Assembly: GCA_015065785.1 (NCBI GenBank)
Contig: SVPR01000005.1
Span: forward strand, 80,398 to 144,397
Reading direction: 5' to 3'
Length of the DNA: 64,000 bases
From: Oscillospiraceae bacterium
Lineage (GTDB): Bacteria > Bacillota > Clostridia > Oscillospirales > Acutalibacteraceae
Shown here: positions 9,146 to 19,160 of the stretch, piece after piece
How the letters are laid out: each line of letters starts with the position of its first letter
Position numbering within the stretch: the first letter of the stretch is position 1
Notes under the pieces: model-generated
Told to the model about the DNA's origin: nothing
What the model saw: the letters and a program-made list of their open reading frames with translations, nothing else
Database searches by the model: none
Made by a program: the position numbers and the translations under genes

Positions 9146-10843
9146 TTATATTTCTTTCTTACTATTTTCGCCTGTATTCCAATTGATTAAATGCTCGAAC
9201 TTTTTGCCGTTTTCTTCGCAAGTGAGCTTAACCCAGTTATCACCCTCGTAAATTGCATCAAGCACTTTAACAGTTGGTGCACTGTATGTTTTCATAAGTT
9301 CTGCGCTTTGTTTTTCGTCATAGTTTGCAGCATTATCAGATGTAAATATAATTGTACCTAAATTTCTGCAAAGGTCTGCCCATAAAACTCGTTGTTCCCA
9401 GGTGATTCCGAGCTTTTTCTTACTCTTTCTGTCACCGTCAACCTCTTTTAAAGCATTTCTTAAATAGAAAACATCAGGGTCGTTGCCGAATACTCTGCCG
9501 TTGAGTCCTCTGCGGAAAATTGTATTTTTAATTGCAGTCTGAACAGAAACAATTTCTCTGTTTACTTTACTCTTAACAGGAACTGGCTCAAATACTAAAT
9601 CAACATCGCTACCAATTCGGCAATAATCAACCTTGCCAAAAGCCGGTCCCAACGGAACGCCACAGCCTAAAATAAGCTTTTCGCCAACACATTCTCTTAA
9701 AAGTGCCATAGCATCGCACATAATTTCACCACGGCTCTTGCCGTTTCTCGGAACGATACAAGCAGTGTAAAGGAAGTCGAGCTTTACCATATCGAAGCCC
9801 CATGTGTTGAGAATTGTGTTAAAGAATTGCTTGATGTATGCGGCACATTCCGGATTATAAAAATCGAGTGTGTAGCAATCCCTGCCAAGACCTACAAAAC
9901 CATAAACAGGTTTACCATCCGGTTTTTTAACAATCCATTCAGGGTGATTTTTAGCAACAACTGAATTCTTCTGAATATAGAACGGTGCAAGCCAGAGTCC
10001 TGCAAGCCAGCCTTTAGCGTGAATTTCATCTGCAATATATTTCATACCCTTAGGGAATTTTTCATTTGGAACTTCCCAGTCACCTATAAAGCTCTGGTAA
10101 CCGTCATCAATCTGGAAAATGTTTATATCTGCACCTGTTGCCTTTAGTGCTTCAAGGTCACGGATTATAATTTCCTCTGTAATATCGGTGTAGTAGTTGT
10201 ACCAGCTTGTGTAGCCGTTAATTCTGTTTGTTTTTGGTTTTTCAATACCCATAATGGTGAAGTATTCCTCAAAAATTGCGTCGTGTTCACCATTTAAAAC
10301 AACTGCATCTAAAACAGTCACTTCGCCGTTTATTACTTTACATTCTAAATCCTTTTCAACAATAATTGTGTTTGCGTTTGTGTCAAAATTTAAAATTGTG
10401 TAGCCCTCTTTTTCACTTAAGCTACCAATAAGCGTAAAGTCATTACCTGTACGGATATATGAATATGTATAGCCGTGGAATACACCTGACTTATCAGGAT
10501 AATTTCTGAACATATAGTCGCCACTGCAGCCTGCCATATTAAAGCCTAAAGGAATTGATTTAACGAGCTTGTTCATCCCTCTGTAAAGCTCGTTCTTTTT
10601 ATATTCCCTTGTCATACTCCAGCTCTGGTAGCCGTTTGGCATAATTCGGACATCATCAGGATATTTGTAATCTGCGATTACTTTAAGATTTACCAATTCC
10701 AATTCACTTTCAGTCTTTAAAGTAACCTTGAGAGCTTTACCGTCAAACGAGAAATTTACAGCTAAATCTTTACTGTTTTCAGAAAACGCAACTGTCTTTC
10801 CATTTGATTTGTAATTAACTGCAATTTTTGCATTACTGAACAT
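9146..10843 (-). CDS. GH36-family alpha-galactosidase-like glycosidase
   Basis: The 565-residue protein has an N-terminal beta domain (about 1-200) and a catalytic barrel. GYTSWYNYYTDI and IFQIDDGYQ match GH36. The nucleophile should be D356 in VKLDFLY and the acid/base D413 in RIGSDV. There is no signal peptide. An in-frame start 57 codons upstream lies across the promoter; the ATG at 10843 has AAAGGTG ahead and was chosen. With the GH3 gene it suggests uptake and breakdown of plant galactoside/glucoside oligosaccharides, although no transporter is adjacent. Confidence 0.92.
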   Translation of the reverse strand: MFSNAKIAVNYKSNGKTVAFSENSKDLAVNFSFDGKALKVTLKTESELELVNLKVIADYKYPDDVRIMPNGYQSWSMTREYKKNELYRGMNKLVKSIPLGFNMAGCSGDYMFRNYPDKSGVFHGYTYSYIRTGNDFTLIGSLSEKEGYTILNFDTNANTIIVEKDLECKVINGEVTVLDAVVLNGEHDAIFEEYFTIMGIEKPKTNRINGYTSWYNYYTDITEEIIIRDLEALKATGADINIFQIDDGYQSFIGDWEVPNEKFPKGMKYIADEIHAKGWLAGLWLAPFYIQKNSVVAKNHPEWIVKKPDGKPVYGFVGLGRDCYTLDFYNPECAAYIKQFFNTILNTWGFDMVKLDFLYTACIVPRNGKSRGEIMCDAMALLRECVGEKLILGCGVPLGPAFGKVDYCRIGSDVDLVFEPVPVKSKVNREIVSVQTAIKNTIFRRGLNGRVFGNDPDVFYLRNALKEVDGDRKSKKKLGITWEQRVLWADLCRNLGTIIFTSDNAANYDEKQSAELMKTYSAPTVKVLDAIYEGDNWVKLTCEENGKKFEHLINWNTGENSKKEI

Positions 10844-10883
10844 AGTTTTTGCACCTTTCAAACGAGAATTTAGTTTACAAAAT

Positions 10884-10912
10884 ATTTTAACATAAACTAA
10901 CAAAAAACACAA
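10884..10912 (-). promoter_or_regulatory. Promoter of the GH36-GH3 operon
   Basis: On the minus strand, TTGTGT (10912-10907), 17 bp and TAAAAT (10889-10884) lie about 40 bp before the GH36 ATG. No clear operator repeat was seen. Confidence 0.55.
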
Positions 10913-10990
10913 TGTAATTATCTCCAATAAATCATAACAAAAATTAGTAAAAACAACAGTAAAAAAGTCGTTTTTTTCGGTCGTTTCGTA

Positions 10991-11019
10991 TTGACTTATT
11001 TTGAAAAAAGGCATAAAAT
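10991..11019 (+). promoter_or_regulatory. Promoter of the ATP synthase operon
   Basis: TTGACT (10991-10996), a 17-bp spacer and TAAAAT (11014-11019) end 25 bp before the first gene of the operon. This is a good sigma-A match and the only one seen ahead of the operon. Confidence 0.7.
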
Positions 11020-11044
11020 TAACATTGATATGCGAGGTGACTTA

Positions 11045-11338
11045 ATGGCATTAATTTTTTCGGGTATCGCTTACGGCATTTTAGAAATTTTTTTACTTAA
11101 TTTATTGCTTAAAAATGTTTTAAAGGGCAATATGACAAGCTCTGTCATATTTCTTTTCATAAAGCTTATTTCTTATGCCGTAGCTTTAGCACTTATCTAC
11201 TTTTTCTTTTTAGATTCAGTAAAGTATTTAGCAATAGGCTATACTGTGGGTGTTATAATTTCTATTCCATTTATTTTACTGCTTTCAAAAAAGAATAACA
11301 ATATTATTAAATCCAACGAAGGAGATGATAATAAATGA
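11045..11338 (+). CDS. Small membrane protein heading the atp operon (AtpI/subunit I-like)
   Basis: This 97-residue protein has about three hydrophobic helices and a lysine/asparagine-rich tail. Its size, topology and place directly before atpB match AtpI, an assembly aid for the c-ring; sequence identity to AtpI is not obvious by eye. The ATG at 11045 follows GCGAGGTG; an upstream in-frame ATG (10991) lies inside the promoter and was rejected. Its stop overlaps the atpB start (ATGA). Confidence 0.75.
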   Translation: MALIFSGIAYGILEIFLLNLLLKNVLKGNMTSSVIFLFIKLISYAVALALIYFFFLDSVKYLAIGYTVGVIISIPFILLLSKKNNNIIKSNEGDDNK

Positions 11339-12276
11339 GTACGGCTGAACTGATTAAAATCGGTTTGAGCGTAGTCGTTTTTGTCCTTTGTCTTGTCGGA
11401 AATATTCACTTTAAAGGAGTGCTTAAAAACTTCGGTGATGATTTCGATAAAAAGAAGTTCAAAAAGAAAAAAAGACTAAAAACACTATGCTTTTCAGGAA
11501 TGCTCATAAGCGTATGGTTTGCTTTTGGTGTATTTGTTACATGGTTCTCAGGCAAACACAGCGGTATGCACATTGAATTTTCAATGTTCGGTGACAGAAG
11601 CTCTGTTGAGCTTTTCGGTCTGAAATTAGGCGAAACAACAATTTACACAATGATTATTGTCTTAATTGTTCTTGTTCTTTGTCTTCTTTTCAGATTCCTG
11701 GTTTTTCCAAAATTCAAGGAAAAGCCTGAGGGCTTTCAGAATGTTATTGAGCTTTGTGTAGAAACAATTGAAAATTTCTGCATAAATGCAACTGACAAAA
11801 AGGCAGGTAAAAGTCTTGCACCTTATATGTTCTCACTTGCAATTTATTTAATACTCAGTGCAAGTTTTGAACTATTCGGTTTAAGAGCACCTACATCTGA
11901 CCTTGTTGTTACATTCTCAATGGGTCTTTTAACATTCATTCTTCTCAATTACCACGGCTTCAGAAAATTGGGATTTGGCGGAAGACTCAAAGCAATGGGC
12001 GGTCCTATGCCGGCTATGAGACCTATTATGATACCTATGAAAATCGTCAGTGACATAGCTGTGCCTATCTCGCTTGCCTGCCGTCTTTTCGGTAATATGC
12101 TCGGTGGTATGATAGTTATGGAGCTTTTAAAAGGCGCTTTAGGTGGATACGCGGCAGGTATTCCGGGTATTGCAGGTTTATACTTCAACCTTTTCCACCC
12201 ACTTATTCAGGCTTATATTTTCATTACTCTCTCGCTCACATTTATTGACGAAGCGATGGAGTCAAGTGAAGAATAA
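11335..12276 (+). CDS. atpB: ATP synthase F0 subunit a
   Basis: The 313-residue protein forms the stator side of the ion channel. The essential arginine is R250 in ISLACRLFGNMLGG, and the C-terminal helix FITLSLTFIDEAME is typical. It is longer than many a subunits because of an N-terminal part with two extra hydrophobic segments (about 8-22 and 50-70) separated by a Lys-rich loop. It overlaps the preceding gene by 4 bases and is followed by atpE after 51 bp. Confidence 0.97.
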   Translation: MSTAELIKIGLSVVVFVLCLVGNIHFKGVLKNFGDDFDKKKFKKKKRLKTLCFSGMLISVWFAFGVFVTWFSGKHSGMHIEFSMFGDRSSVELFGLKLGETTIYTMIIVLIVLVLCLLFRFLVFPKFKEKPEGFQNVIELCVETIENFCINATDKKAGKSLAPYMFSLAIYLILSASFELFGLRAPTSDLVVTFSMGLLTFILLNYHGFRKLGFGGRLKAMGGPMPAMRPIMIPMKIVSDIAVPISLACRLFGNMLGGMIVMELLKGALGGYAAGIPGIAGLYFNLFHPLIQAYIFITLSLTFIDEAMESSEE

Positions 12277-12327
12277 AACATAAAAACAAAATTAAATTTA
12301 ATTTTAAATTTTCGGAGGTAATTTATT

Positions 12328-12528
12328 ATGAGTTCAGCAATAGCAATGCTTACAGCACTTGGTGCAGGTTTCGGTATGTGTTTCGCAACTGCAAAGGCAG
12401 TTGAATCAGTTGCCCGTCAGCCAGAAGCAGCAAGTAAAATTCAGACAATTCTTCTTTTAGGTTGTGCACTTGCAGAATCAACAGCTATTTACGCTTTCGT
12501 TGTAGCTCTTATTCTCTCAGGTAAATAA
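12328..12528 (+). CDS. atpE: ATP synthase F0 subunit c
   Basis: The 66-residue hairpin of two helices has the loop motif ARQPEA and the ion-carrying carboxylate E50 in helix 2 (LAESTAIY). Residues S51, T52 and Y55 match those beside the Na+ site of Na+-translocating enzymes. However, the helix-1 position that is Gln in those enzymes is M17 here, so coupling-ion choice is ambiguous. CGGAGG lies before the ATG. It is a few residues shorter than usual at the N-terminus. Confidence 0.97.
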   Translation: MSSAIAMLTALGAGFGMCFATAKAVESVARQPEAASKIQTILLLGCALAESTAIYAFVVALILSGK

Positions 12529-12563
12529 TTCATTAACTAAACTAAATAAGGTGATTTTTTATT

Positions 12564-13088
12564 ATGGAAATGCTTGAATCTTTAGGTATGTCAAAAGACC
12601 TTATTGCCGATCTTTTGATTAACATAGTAAGCATAATTGTTCTTTACCTTGTTGTTAAAAAATTAGCTTACAACCCTGTCAGAAAATTCTTGAATGCAAG
12701 AACTGAAAAGGTAGAGGCTGCAAAAGCAGAAGCACAGAAAAATCTCGAAGAAGCAACTGAAATGAAAGAAAAATATGACGAGCTTCTTAAAGAAAGTGAA
12801 AATGCCAAAGCAGAAGCAATTAAAGAAGGCATAAACAATGCCAGAGCAGAAGCAACTGAAATTCTTGATTCTGCAAGAGAACAAGCAAAGACAATTGTTG
12901 ATAAGGCAAATAAAAATGCAAAAGCAAAGGAGCAGGAGTTAATTGACAGCTCCCGTGACGAAATAGTAAACCTTGCTATTGATGCATCCGCTACTCTTTT
13001 AAAAAGAGATTTTGACGATGCCGATAACAAGCGACTTATTGAAGATTTTCTTGATTCATTAAAAAGTAACGGTGATATAGATGCGTAA
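12564..13088 (+). CDS. atpF: ATP synthase F0 subunit b
   Basis: The 174-residue stator protein has one N-terminal membrane helix (about 14-32) and then a long charged, Ala/Glu/Lys-rich coiled coil, as expected for a b dimer reaching to F1. Its length is normal and there is no delta-like domain fused to its end, which matters because the delta gene that follows is short. AAGGTG precedes the ATG by 11 nt. It overlaps atpH by 8 bases. Confidence 0.95.
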   Translation: MEMLESLGMSKDLIADLLINIVSIIVLYLVVKKLAYNPVRKFLNARTEKVEAAKAEAQKNLEEATEMKEKYDELLKESENAKAEAIKEGINNARAEATEILDSAREQAKTIVDKANKNAKAKEQELIDSSRDEIVNLAIDASATLLKRDFDDADNKRLIEDFLDSLKSNGDIDA

Positions 13089-13311
13089 ATCAACTATTAT
13101 AGTTGCCGATAATATCACTACCCCTACTTACGAATATCTTTGCGATGAATTAAAAAAGAAACTCGGCGAGGATATTGAGTTCGAGTATAAAATTGACAAC
13201 TCAATTATCGGTGGCTTTATACTTAATCTTGACGGTATAGTTTACGACAACAGCATTAAAACACAACTTGACCGTTTGAAAAAACACATAAAGAACGGAG
13301 ATGAGGCTTGA
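13081..13311 (+). CDS. atpH: ATP synthase F1 subunit delta, minimal form
   Basis: At 76 residues it is less than half the usual length (about 175-185). The part present matches only the C-terminal end of delta: the IGGFILNLDGIVYDNSI segment and the final helix QLDRLKKHI. The N-terminal six-helix domain that binds the tops of the alpha subunits is absent, and no second frame upstream encodes it because atpF occupies that DNA. Ordinary codon use and overlaps on both sides (8 bases with atpF, TGATG with atpA) argue that it is an intact gene and not a remnant. Confidence 0.85.
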   Translation: MRKSTIIVADNITTPTYEYLCDELKKKLGEDIEFEYKIDNSIIGGFILNLDGIVYDNSIKTQLDRLKKHIKNGDEA

Positions 13312-14804
13312 TGTCTAACGAAGTTTTTGCTACTAAAAACGAATATCTTAAAAGCCGACTTAAAAGCTTCTCCGCTTCCCCTGTTGTTTATGAATGCGGT
13401 AAGGTGTCATCAGTTGGTGACGGTGTTGCAACTGTTTCGGGACTTAAAAACCGTCTTTATGGTGAGCTTTTAGAATTTGACGGCGAAATTTACGGTATGG
13501 CTTTAGACCTTAACGAAGACGGCGTTGGCGCTGTGCTTTTTGACAGTGCAGACTCAGTAAGCGTTGGCGATACGGTTAAGGGTACTAACAGAGTTGCTGA
13601 AATCCCCGTAGGCCCTGAGCTTCTGGGCAGAATTATTGACCCAATAGGCAGAGCTATTGACGGTAAGGCACTCGACGCTAAAAAATATTTACCTGCAGAA
13701 AGACCTGCACCAACAATAATTGACCGTGAACCGGTTTCAAAACCACTTGAAACAGGCATTCTTGCTATTGACAGTATGGTGCCGATTGGTCGTGGTCAGC
13801 GTGAGCTTATTATTGGTGACAGACAGACAGGTAAAACCTCTATTGCGCTTGATACTATCTTCAACCAGAAGGGTAAGGATGTTATTTGTGTTTATTGTGC
13901 AATCGGACAAAAGGCATCTAACATTTCTCAGGTTGTTGATTATCTTAATAAAAATGAAGCTATGGAATACACAGTAGTTGTTGCTTCAACTGCTTCAGAT
14001 TCCCCTGCAACTCAATATTTAGCACCTTACTGTGCTTGCACTGTTGCAGAAGGCTTTATGGCTGAAGGTAAAGATGTTTTAGTAATTTATGACGATTTAT
14101 CCAAACACGCGGTAGCTTACCGTGCAATGTCATTACTTCTTCACAGACCACCAGGACGCGAAGCGTATCCGGGTGATGTTTTCTACCTTCATTCAAGACT
14201 TCTTGAAAGAAGTGCTTGTCTTTCTAAAAAAATAGGCGGTGGCAGTATTACTGCTTTACCTATTGTTGAAACAACCGGTGGTAATATTTCTGCTTACATA
14301 CCGACAAATGTAATTTCAATTACTGACGGTCAGATTTATTTGGAGAGCGAATTATTCCACAGTGGTATGCGTCCTGCTATTAACACAGGTCTTTCAGTTT
14401 CCCGTGTTGGTAGAAGTGCTCAGCACAAGGCTATGAGAAAGGTTTCGGGTACACTTCGTATCGAGCTTTCACAATACAGAGAAATGGCTATTTTCACCCG
14501 TTTCGGTAGCGATGTTGACGAGTCAACCGCAAAGCTTTTAAGAAAGGGTGAATGCCTTACTGAGCTTTTAAAGCAGGGCAAGGGCGAGCCACTTAATCTC
14601 TTTAAACAAGTTGCAATTCTTTTAGCTTATAAGCTTGATGTATTCGAGAATATTCCTAAAAAGGAAATTAAAAACAAAGCTGATGAGCTTATAGAAATGC
14701 TCCAGAGCCAATATCCTGACTATGTGAAAGAAATCAATCAGACAGGTGATATTACAGAAGCTGTTGAAAAGATTTTCACTAAAACAATGTTGGAGTTTAA
14801 ATAA
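13311..14804 (+). CDS. atpA: ATP synthase F1 subunit alpha
   Basis: The 497-residue protein has the regulatory nucleotide site GDRQTGKT (169-176) and the conserved SVSRVG arginine that completes the catalytic site on beta. The first 25 residues, which normally contact delta, are Lys/Ser-rich and lack the usual EISSIIKQQI-type helix. The ATG at 13311 overlaps the atpH TGA; a TTG one codon earlier is possible but less likely. The remainder is typical in length and sequence. Confidence 0.97.
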   Translation: MSNEVFATKNEYLKSRLKSFSASPVVYECGKVSSVGDGVATVSGLKNRLYGELLEFDGEIYGMALDLNEDGVGAVLFDSADSVSVGDTVKGTNRVAEIPVGPELLGRIIDPIGRAIDGKALDAKKYLPAERPAPTIIDREPVSKPLETGILAIDSMVPIGRGQRELIIGDRQTGKTSIALDTIFNQKGKDVICVYCAIGQKASNISQVVDYLNKNEAMEYTVVVASTASDSPATQYLAPYCACTVAEGFMAEGKDVLVIYDDLSKHAVAYRAMSLLLHRPPGREAYPGDVFYLHSRLLERSACLSKKIGGGSITALPIVETTGGNISAYIPTNVISITDGQIYLESELFHSGMRPAINTGLSVSRVGRSAQHKAMRKVSGTLRIELSQYREMAIFTRFGSDVDESTAKLLRKGECLTELLKQGKGEPLNLFKQVAILLAYKLDVFENIPKKEIKNKADELIEMLQSQYPDYVKEINQTGDITEAVEKIFTKTMLEFK

Positions 14805-15673
14805 TGAGTAACGCTAACGAAATTAAGCAACATCTCAAAGCAGTTGAACAAACGAGGAAAATAACAAACGCAATGTATCTGTTATCTACCTCCCGTATGA
14901 AAAAGGCTATGCAGAGTATTGACTTCAACCTTTTTTATTTACAGAGACTGCGTTCTACAATTAAAGATATTCTTTCAAAAACAAAAAACAATAATATAAC
15001 GAACAAATTCATTGAAGAACGCGACAGCGGTTCTGCGGTTTTTGTTGTTGTCACCTCTGACAAAGGTCTTTGCGGTGGTTATAATTCAAGTGTTGTAAAT
15101 TTAGCACTTGAAAAAATGAAAGAGCACAAAGACCCCATGGTTATATCTTTAGGTATAATCGGTGACAGACTTTTTAAAAACCACGGTATTGAACCTGCAT
15201 TTTCCTGGTACGGTGCCTCACAACACCCTACCTTAAACCTTGCAGGTCAGGTTGCTTCAAAGCTTATTGAGTTATTCCTCACAAACGACTACAGAGAGGT
15301 TTATCTGGTTTACACCGAATATATTTCCTCTGCCGTTCAGACGCCTTGTGTTAAAAGACTTTTACCTCTTTTAAGACACGATTTTCTTGATATTGAATTT
15401 GAAAGTGACGAACGCGCTCAGATGATTTATGAGCCTTCAATTGAATCTGTTTTTGAACATATTGTTTACCAATATGTGACGGGCTTTATGTACGATGTAT
15501 TTATGCAGTCGGCAGTCAGTGAAAACATTGCAAGAATGAACGCAATGCAAAGTGCTACAAAAAATGCCGATGAGATGATTGAAACTCTTTCAAAAGAGCT
15601 TAACGCTGCCCGTCAGCTTCAAATCACTAATGAAATAACAGAAATTGCTGCGGCAACAGAATTACAAGGGTGA
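14804..15673 (+). CDS. atpG: ATP synthase F1 subunit gamma
   Basis: This 289-residue rotor shaft has the N-terminal coiled coil with RKITNAMYLLSTSRMKKA, the central DKGLCGGYN motif and the C-terminal helix ending RQLQITNEITEIAAA. Its ATG shares one base with the atpA stop codon. Length and motifs are normal. Confidence 0.96.
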   Translation: MSNANEIKQHLKAVEQTRKITNAMYLLSTSRMKKAMQSIDFNLFYLQRLRSTIKDILSKTKNNNITNKFIEERDSGSAVFVVVTSDKGLCGGYNSSVVNLALEKMKEHKDPMVISLGIIGDRLFKNHGIEPAFSWYGASQHPTLNLAGQVASKLIELFLTNDYREVYLVYTEYISSAVQTPCVKRLLPLLRHDFLDIEFESDERAQMIYEPSIESVFEHIVYQYVTGFMYDVFMQSAVSENIARMNAMQSATKNADEMIETLSKELNAARQLQITNEITEIAAATELQG

Positions 15674-15679
15674 TTTTAA

Positions 15680-17068
<1,389 letters not shown>

Positions 17069-17085
17069 AGGGTGTGACAAATAAT

Positions 17086-17496
17086 ATGCCTAAATTCAAA
17101 TTAGAAATGTTCACCCCGAAAAAGCAATTTTTTGTTGGTGAGGTAGATGCAGTTACCTGTAACGCATTTGACGGTGAGCTTTGTGTGCTTTACGGTCACC
17201 AGCCAATGATTGTAGCTTTGCCACCGGGTGAAATTAAAATTAAGCAAGACGGTGAATGGAAAAAAGCTTTTGCAGGCGACGGCTTTATAGAAGTAAGACC
17301 TGACGATGTTTTAGTTTTCACTCACCTTTTAGAGTGGCCTGAAGATATTGACGAAGCAAAAGCTCAGCTACTTTTAGAACAAGAAAGAGAGCAGCTGAGA
17401 AATGCTGAAAGCTTCAGCGAACACAGAAGAACTGAAATCGAGCTTCAGAGAATGATGACCACTTTAAGAAAAAGGAATTATAATCTTAATATATAA
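17086..17496 (+). CDS. atpC: ATP synthase F1 subunit epsilon
   Basis: The 136-residue protein has the N-terminal beta-sandwich (FKLEMFTPKKQFFVGEVDAV) and two C-terminal helices, the regulatory arm. ATG at 17086 was chosen over GTG at 17074 because AAAGGGTG sits at proper distance only from the ATG. The last 26 codons recur at 19163-19242 with three synonymous differences, on the far side of an ATPase gene. The present 3' end may therefore not be the ancestral one of this locus. Confidence 0.95.
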   Translation: MPKFKLEMFTPKKQFFVGEVDAVTCNAFDGELCVLYGHQPMIVALPPGEIKIKQDGEWKKAFAGDGFIEVRPDDVLVFTHLLEWPEDIDEAKAQLLLEQEREQLRNAESFSEHRRTEIELQRMMTTLRKRNYNLNI

Positions 17497-17498
17497 AA
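17415..17498 (+). repeat. Direct repeat, copy 1: 3' end of atpC
   Basis: This 84-bp stretch matches 19161-19244 at 81 of 84 positions, in the same orientation, 1746 bp apart. It includes the stop codon and ends just after it. The three differences are all silent in the epsilon reading frame. Confidence 0.95.
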
Positions 17499-17535
17499 AC
17501 AACAGACAACTGCCAAAACAGTTGTCTGTTGTTTT
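17497..17535. terminator. Bidirectional terminator after atpC
   Basis: AAAACAACAGACAACTG pairs with CAGTTGTCTGTTGTTTT over 17 bp with a short loop and A/T runs on both sides. It serves atpC and the convergent ATPase gene, whose stop codon it overlaps. It is absent from the second copy of the atpC end. Confidence 0.9.
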
Positions 17536-18922
17536 AACTAATCATATCTTCGTAACTGATTAGTTTAATATTACCCATATTTTTTGCATGCTGCTCGCAC
17601 TTTTCAGTAAAACCATTTTTTGCAAATATATAGAAATATTTATTTTTGAAATTAAATATCTCGCTTCGTTCTATTAAAGTTTCAACAACTTCAACATCAA
17701 CTTTTGAATTAGTCCATTTACATTCGCCGAAAAGAGCAGCTTCCTTATCCTGAGTACCTAAAATATCAATTTCTTCCTGTTGCTTAGTTTTAGGATTTGT
17801 CCCCCACCATCTGCCAATATCAGTAAATAAAATTTCTGTTTCGCCCTTTAACAATTGACGCCATAAATATTGCTTACATATCTCCTCAAAAACAAAACCC
17901 ATATATCCAGACAAAAAGGGTTCTATTTTTTTATATACAAGATCTTTTGCACCTCTTGATATAATAGAAGTATTCTCTGGTACAAAACGATACCAGAAGC
18001 GGAACATATTATCTTCAATAGTATAGATTGTTTTTCTTGATGAATTTTCACCAAATGGTACTTCTTTTTTTACGATACCCAAAGTAATAAGATTTTTAAT
18101 ATAAGTAGCACAAACGCTTGTCTCTTCACCAATTTTATTGGCAATTTCAGAAAGCTTTGATGAACCTGTTGCTATCGCTGTAACTACAGCATTGTAAATA
18201 GCCGGTTCTCTTACTTCTTGTTTTAGCAAGTTATTAGGTTCTTCATAAATAACAGAAACAGGATTCAGATATATATTTTTTATATTTTCTTCAATTGATA
18301 ATTCATCATTAATTTGTAAAAGATATTGTGGTGTACCACCAACCAAGCCATACGCTAAAGCCTTTTCTTCCCTTGAAAAATTCTTAAAATACTCAACTGA
18401 TTCAAAAAAATCAAAAGGCAAAATTTTAAATTGTGCTGTTCGTCTTCCATAAAGAGGTGCCTTATACGCTAACACATTATCCTCCATATAAGACATTGAT
18501 GAACCACAAAGAATTAAAAATAATTTTGAATTATCTTTATATTTATCAATTAAAAGTTGAAGTGTCGAAGCAAGACTTTTTGATGCTCTTGCAACATAAG
18601 GATATTCATCAATACAAAGGATTAATCTTTGTTTTAAAGAAAGTTCAAACACATACTCCAGTGCATCCTGAAAAGATGAGAAAGTAAAATTAGCTTCAAC
18701 ACCTGTACCAAACCCGATTATACATCTGCTCAAATTTTCAAGATTTTGTTTTGCATTGGTTTCAACACCTGTAAAACATATAGAATTTTTATCTTTAATA
18801 AATTCGTTTATGATTGCAGTTTTACCAACACGCCTTCTGCCATATATAACCGCAAATTCAAACTTATCGGACCTATAAAGATTGTTAAGCTCATTTAATT
18901 CCCGTGTTCTTCCTATAAACAT
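17534..18922 (-). CDS. AAA ATPase with DUF234/nuclease-like C-terminal domain
   Basis: This 462-residue protein has a Walker A motif GRRRVGKT (28-35), Walker B ILCIDE (D105-E106) and sensor LCGSSMSYME. A winged-helix segment follows (about 240-290). The C-terminal part holds GECKWTNSKVDVE, a PD-(D/E)XK-like core. The family (ATP_bind_2/DUF234) is frequent in archaea and clostridia and has no firmly established role. It lies on the opposite strand to its neighbours and between two copies of the atpC end, so it looks acquired. GAGGGTGAC precedes the ATG. Confidence 0.85.
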   Translation of the reverse strand: MFIGRTRELNELNNLYRSDKFEFAVIYGRRRVGKTAIINEFIKDKNSICFTGVETNAKQNLENLSRCIIGFGTGVEANFTFSSFQDALEYVFELSLKQRLILCIDEYPYVARASKSLASTLQLLIDKYKDNSKLFLILCGSSMSYMEDNVLAYKAPLYGRRTAQFKILPFDFFESVEYFKNFSREEKALAYGLVGGTPQYLLQINDELSIEENIKNIYLNPVSVIYEEPNNLLKQEVREPAIYNAVVTAIATGSSKLSEIANKIGEETSVCATYIKNLITLGIVKKEVPFGENSSRKTIYTIEDNMFRFWYRFVPENTSIISRGAKDLVYKKIEPFLSGYMGFVFEEICKQYLWRQLLKGETEILFTDIGRWWGTNPKTKQQEEIDILGTQDKEAALFGECKWTNSKVDVEVVETLIERSEIFNFKNKYFYIFAKNGFTEKCEQHAKNMGNIKLISYEDMIS

Positions 18923-19160
18923 ACCGTCACCCTCTTGAATTTAATTGCTTGCGGTTTACTCACTTGCAATATACTTATTTACGATTTACTAATTTACGAT
19001 TTACTTAATTATACTTTAGCAAAAGAGTTTTGTCAATAGTTTTATTTGCAAACACTGAATTATGCAAGTCCAATTCAGCAAGCTCCTTAATTTTCATTCA
19101 ATGATATTGGTAGGCGTTGCTCAGTATAATTTTATTTTTTCATTTAATAGAATTTCCATC
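18923..19160. other. Intergenic leader region of the ATPase gene
   Basis: AT-rich DNA without a plausible gene. It contains a heptamer-like run of TTTACGA/TTTACTA words (about 18952-19006) in the ATPase leader, the ATPase promoter, and a 7-bp hairpin (CTGAATT/AATTCAG) near 19053-19076. No integrase or transposase remnant is visible. Confidence 0.6.
19008..19036 (-). promoter_or_regulatory. Consensus promoter of the DUF234 ATPase gene
   Basis: On the minus strand, TTGACA (19036-19031), a 17-bp spacer and TATAAT (19013-19008) form a perfect sigma-A consensus. The leader to the ATG is about 80 nt and holds the TTTAC-type short repeats. Confidence 0.8.

Noticed and set aside
10844..11014. 57-residue N-terminal extension of the GH36 protein
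   Set aside because: It overlaps both divergent promoters and has no ribosome site; the family start fits ATG at 10843.
12328..12528. Calling the enzyme a Na+-translocating ATP synthase
   Set aside because: The helix-1 Gln ligand is replaced by Met, so the evidence is only partial.
12668..13093. 141-codon minus-strand open frame inside atpF
   Set aside because: It is a shadow of the Ala/Lys/Glu-rich coiled coil of subunit b, whose codons give long antisense frames.
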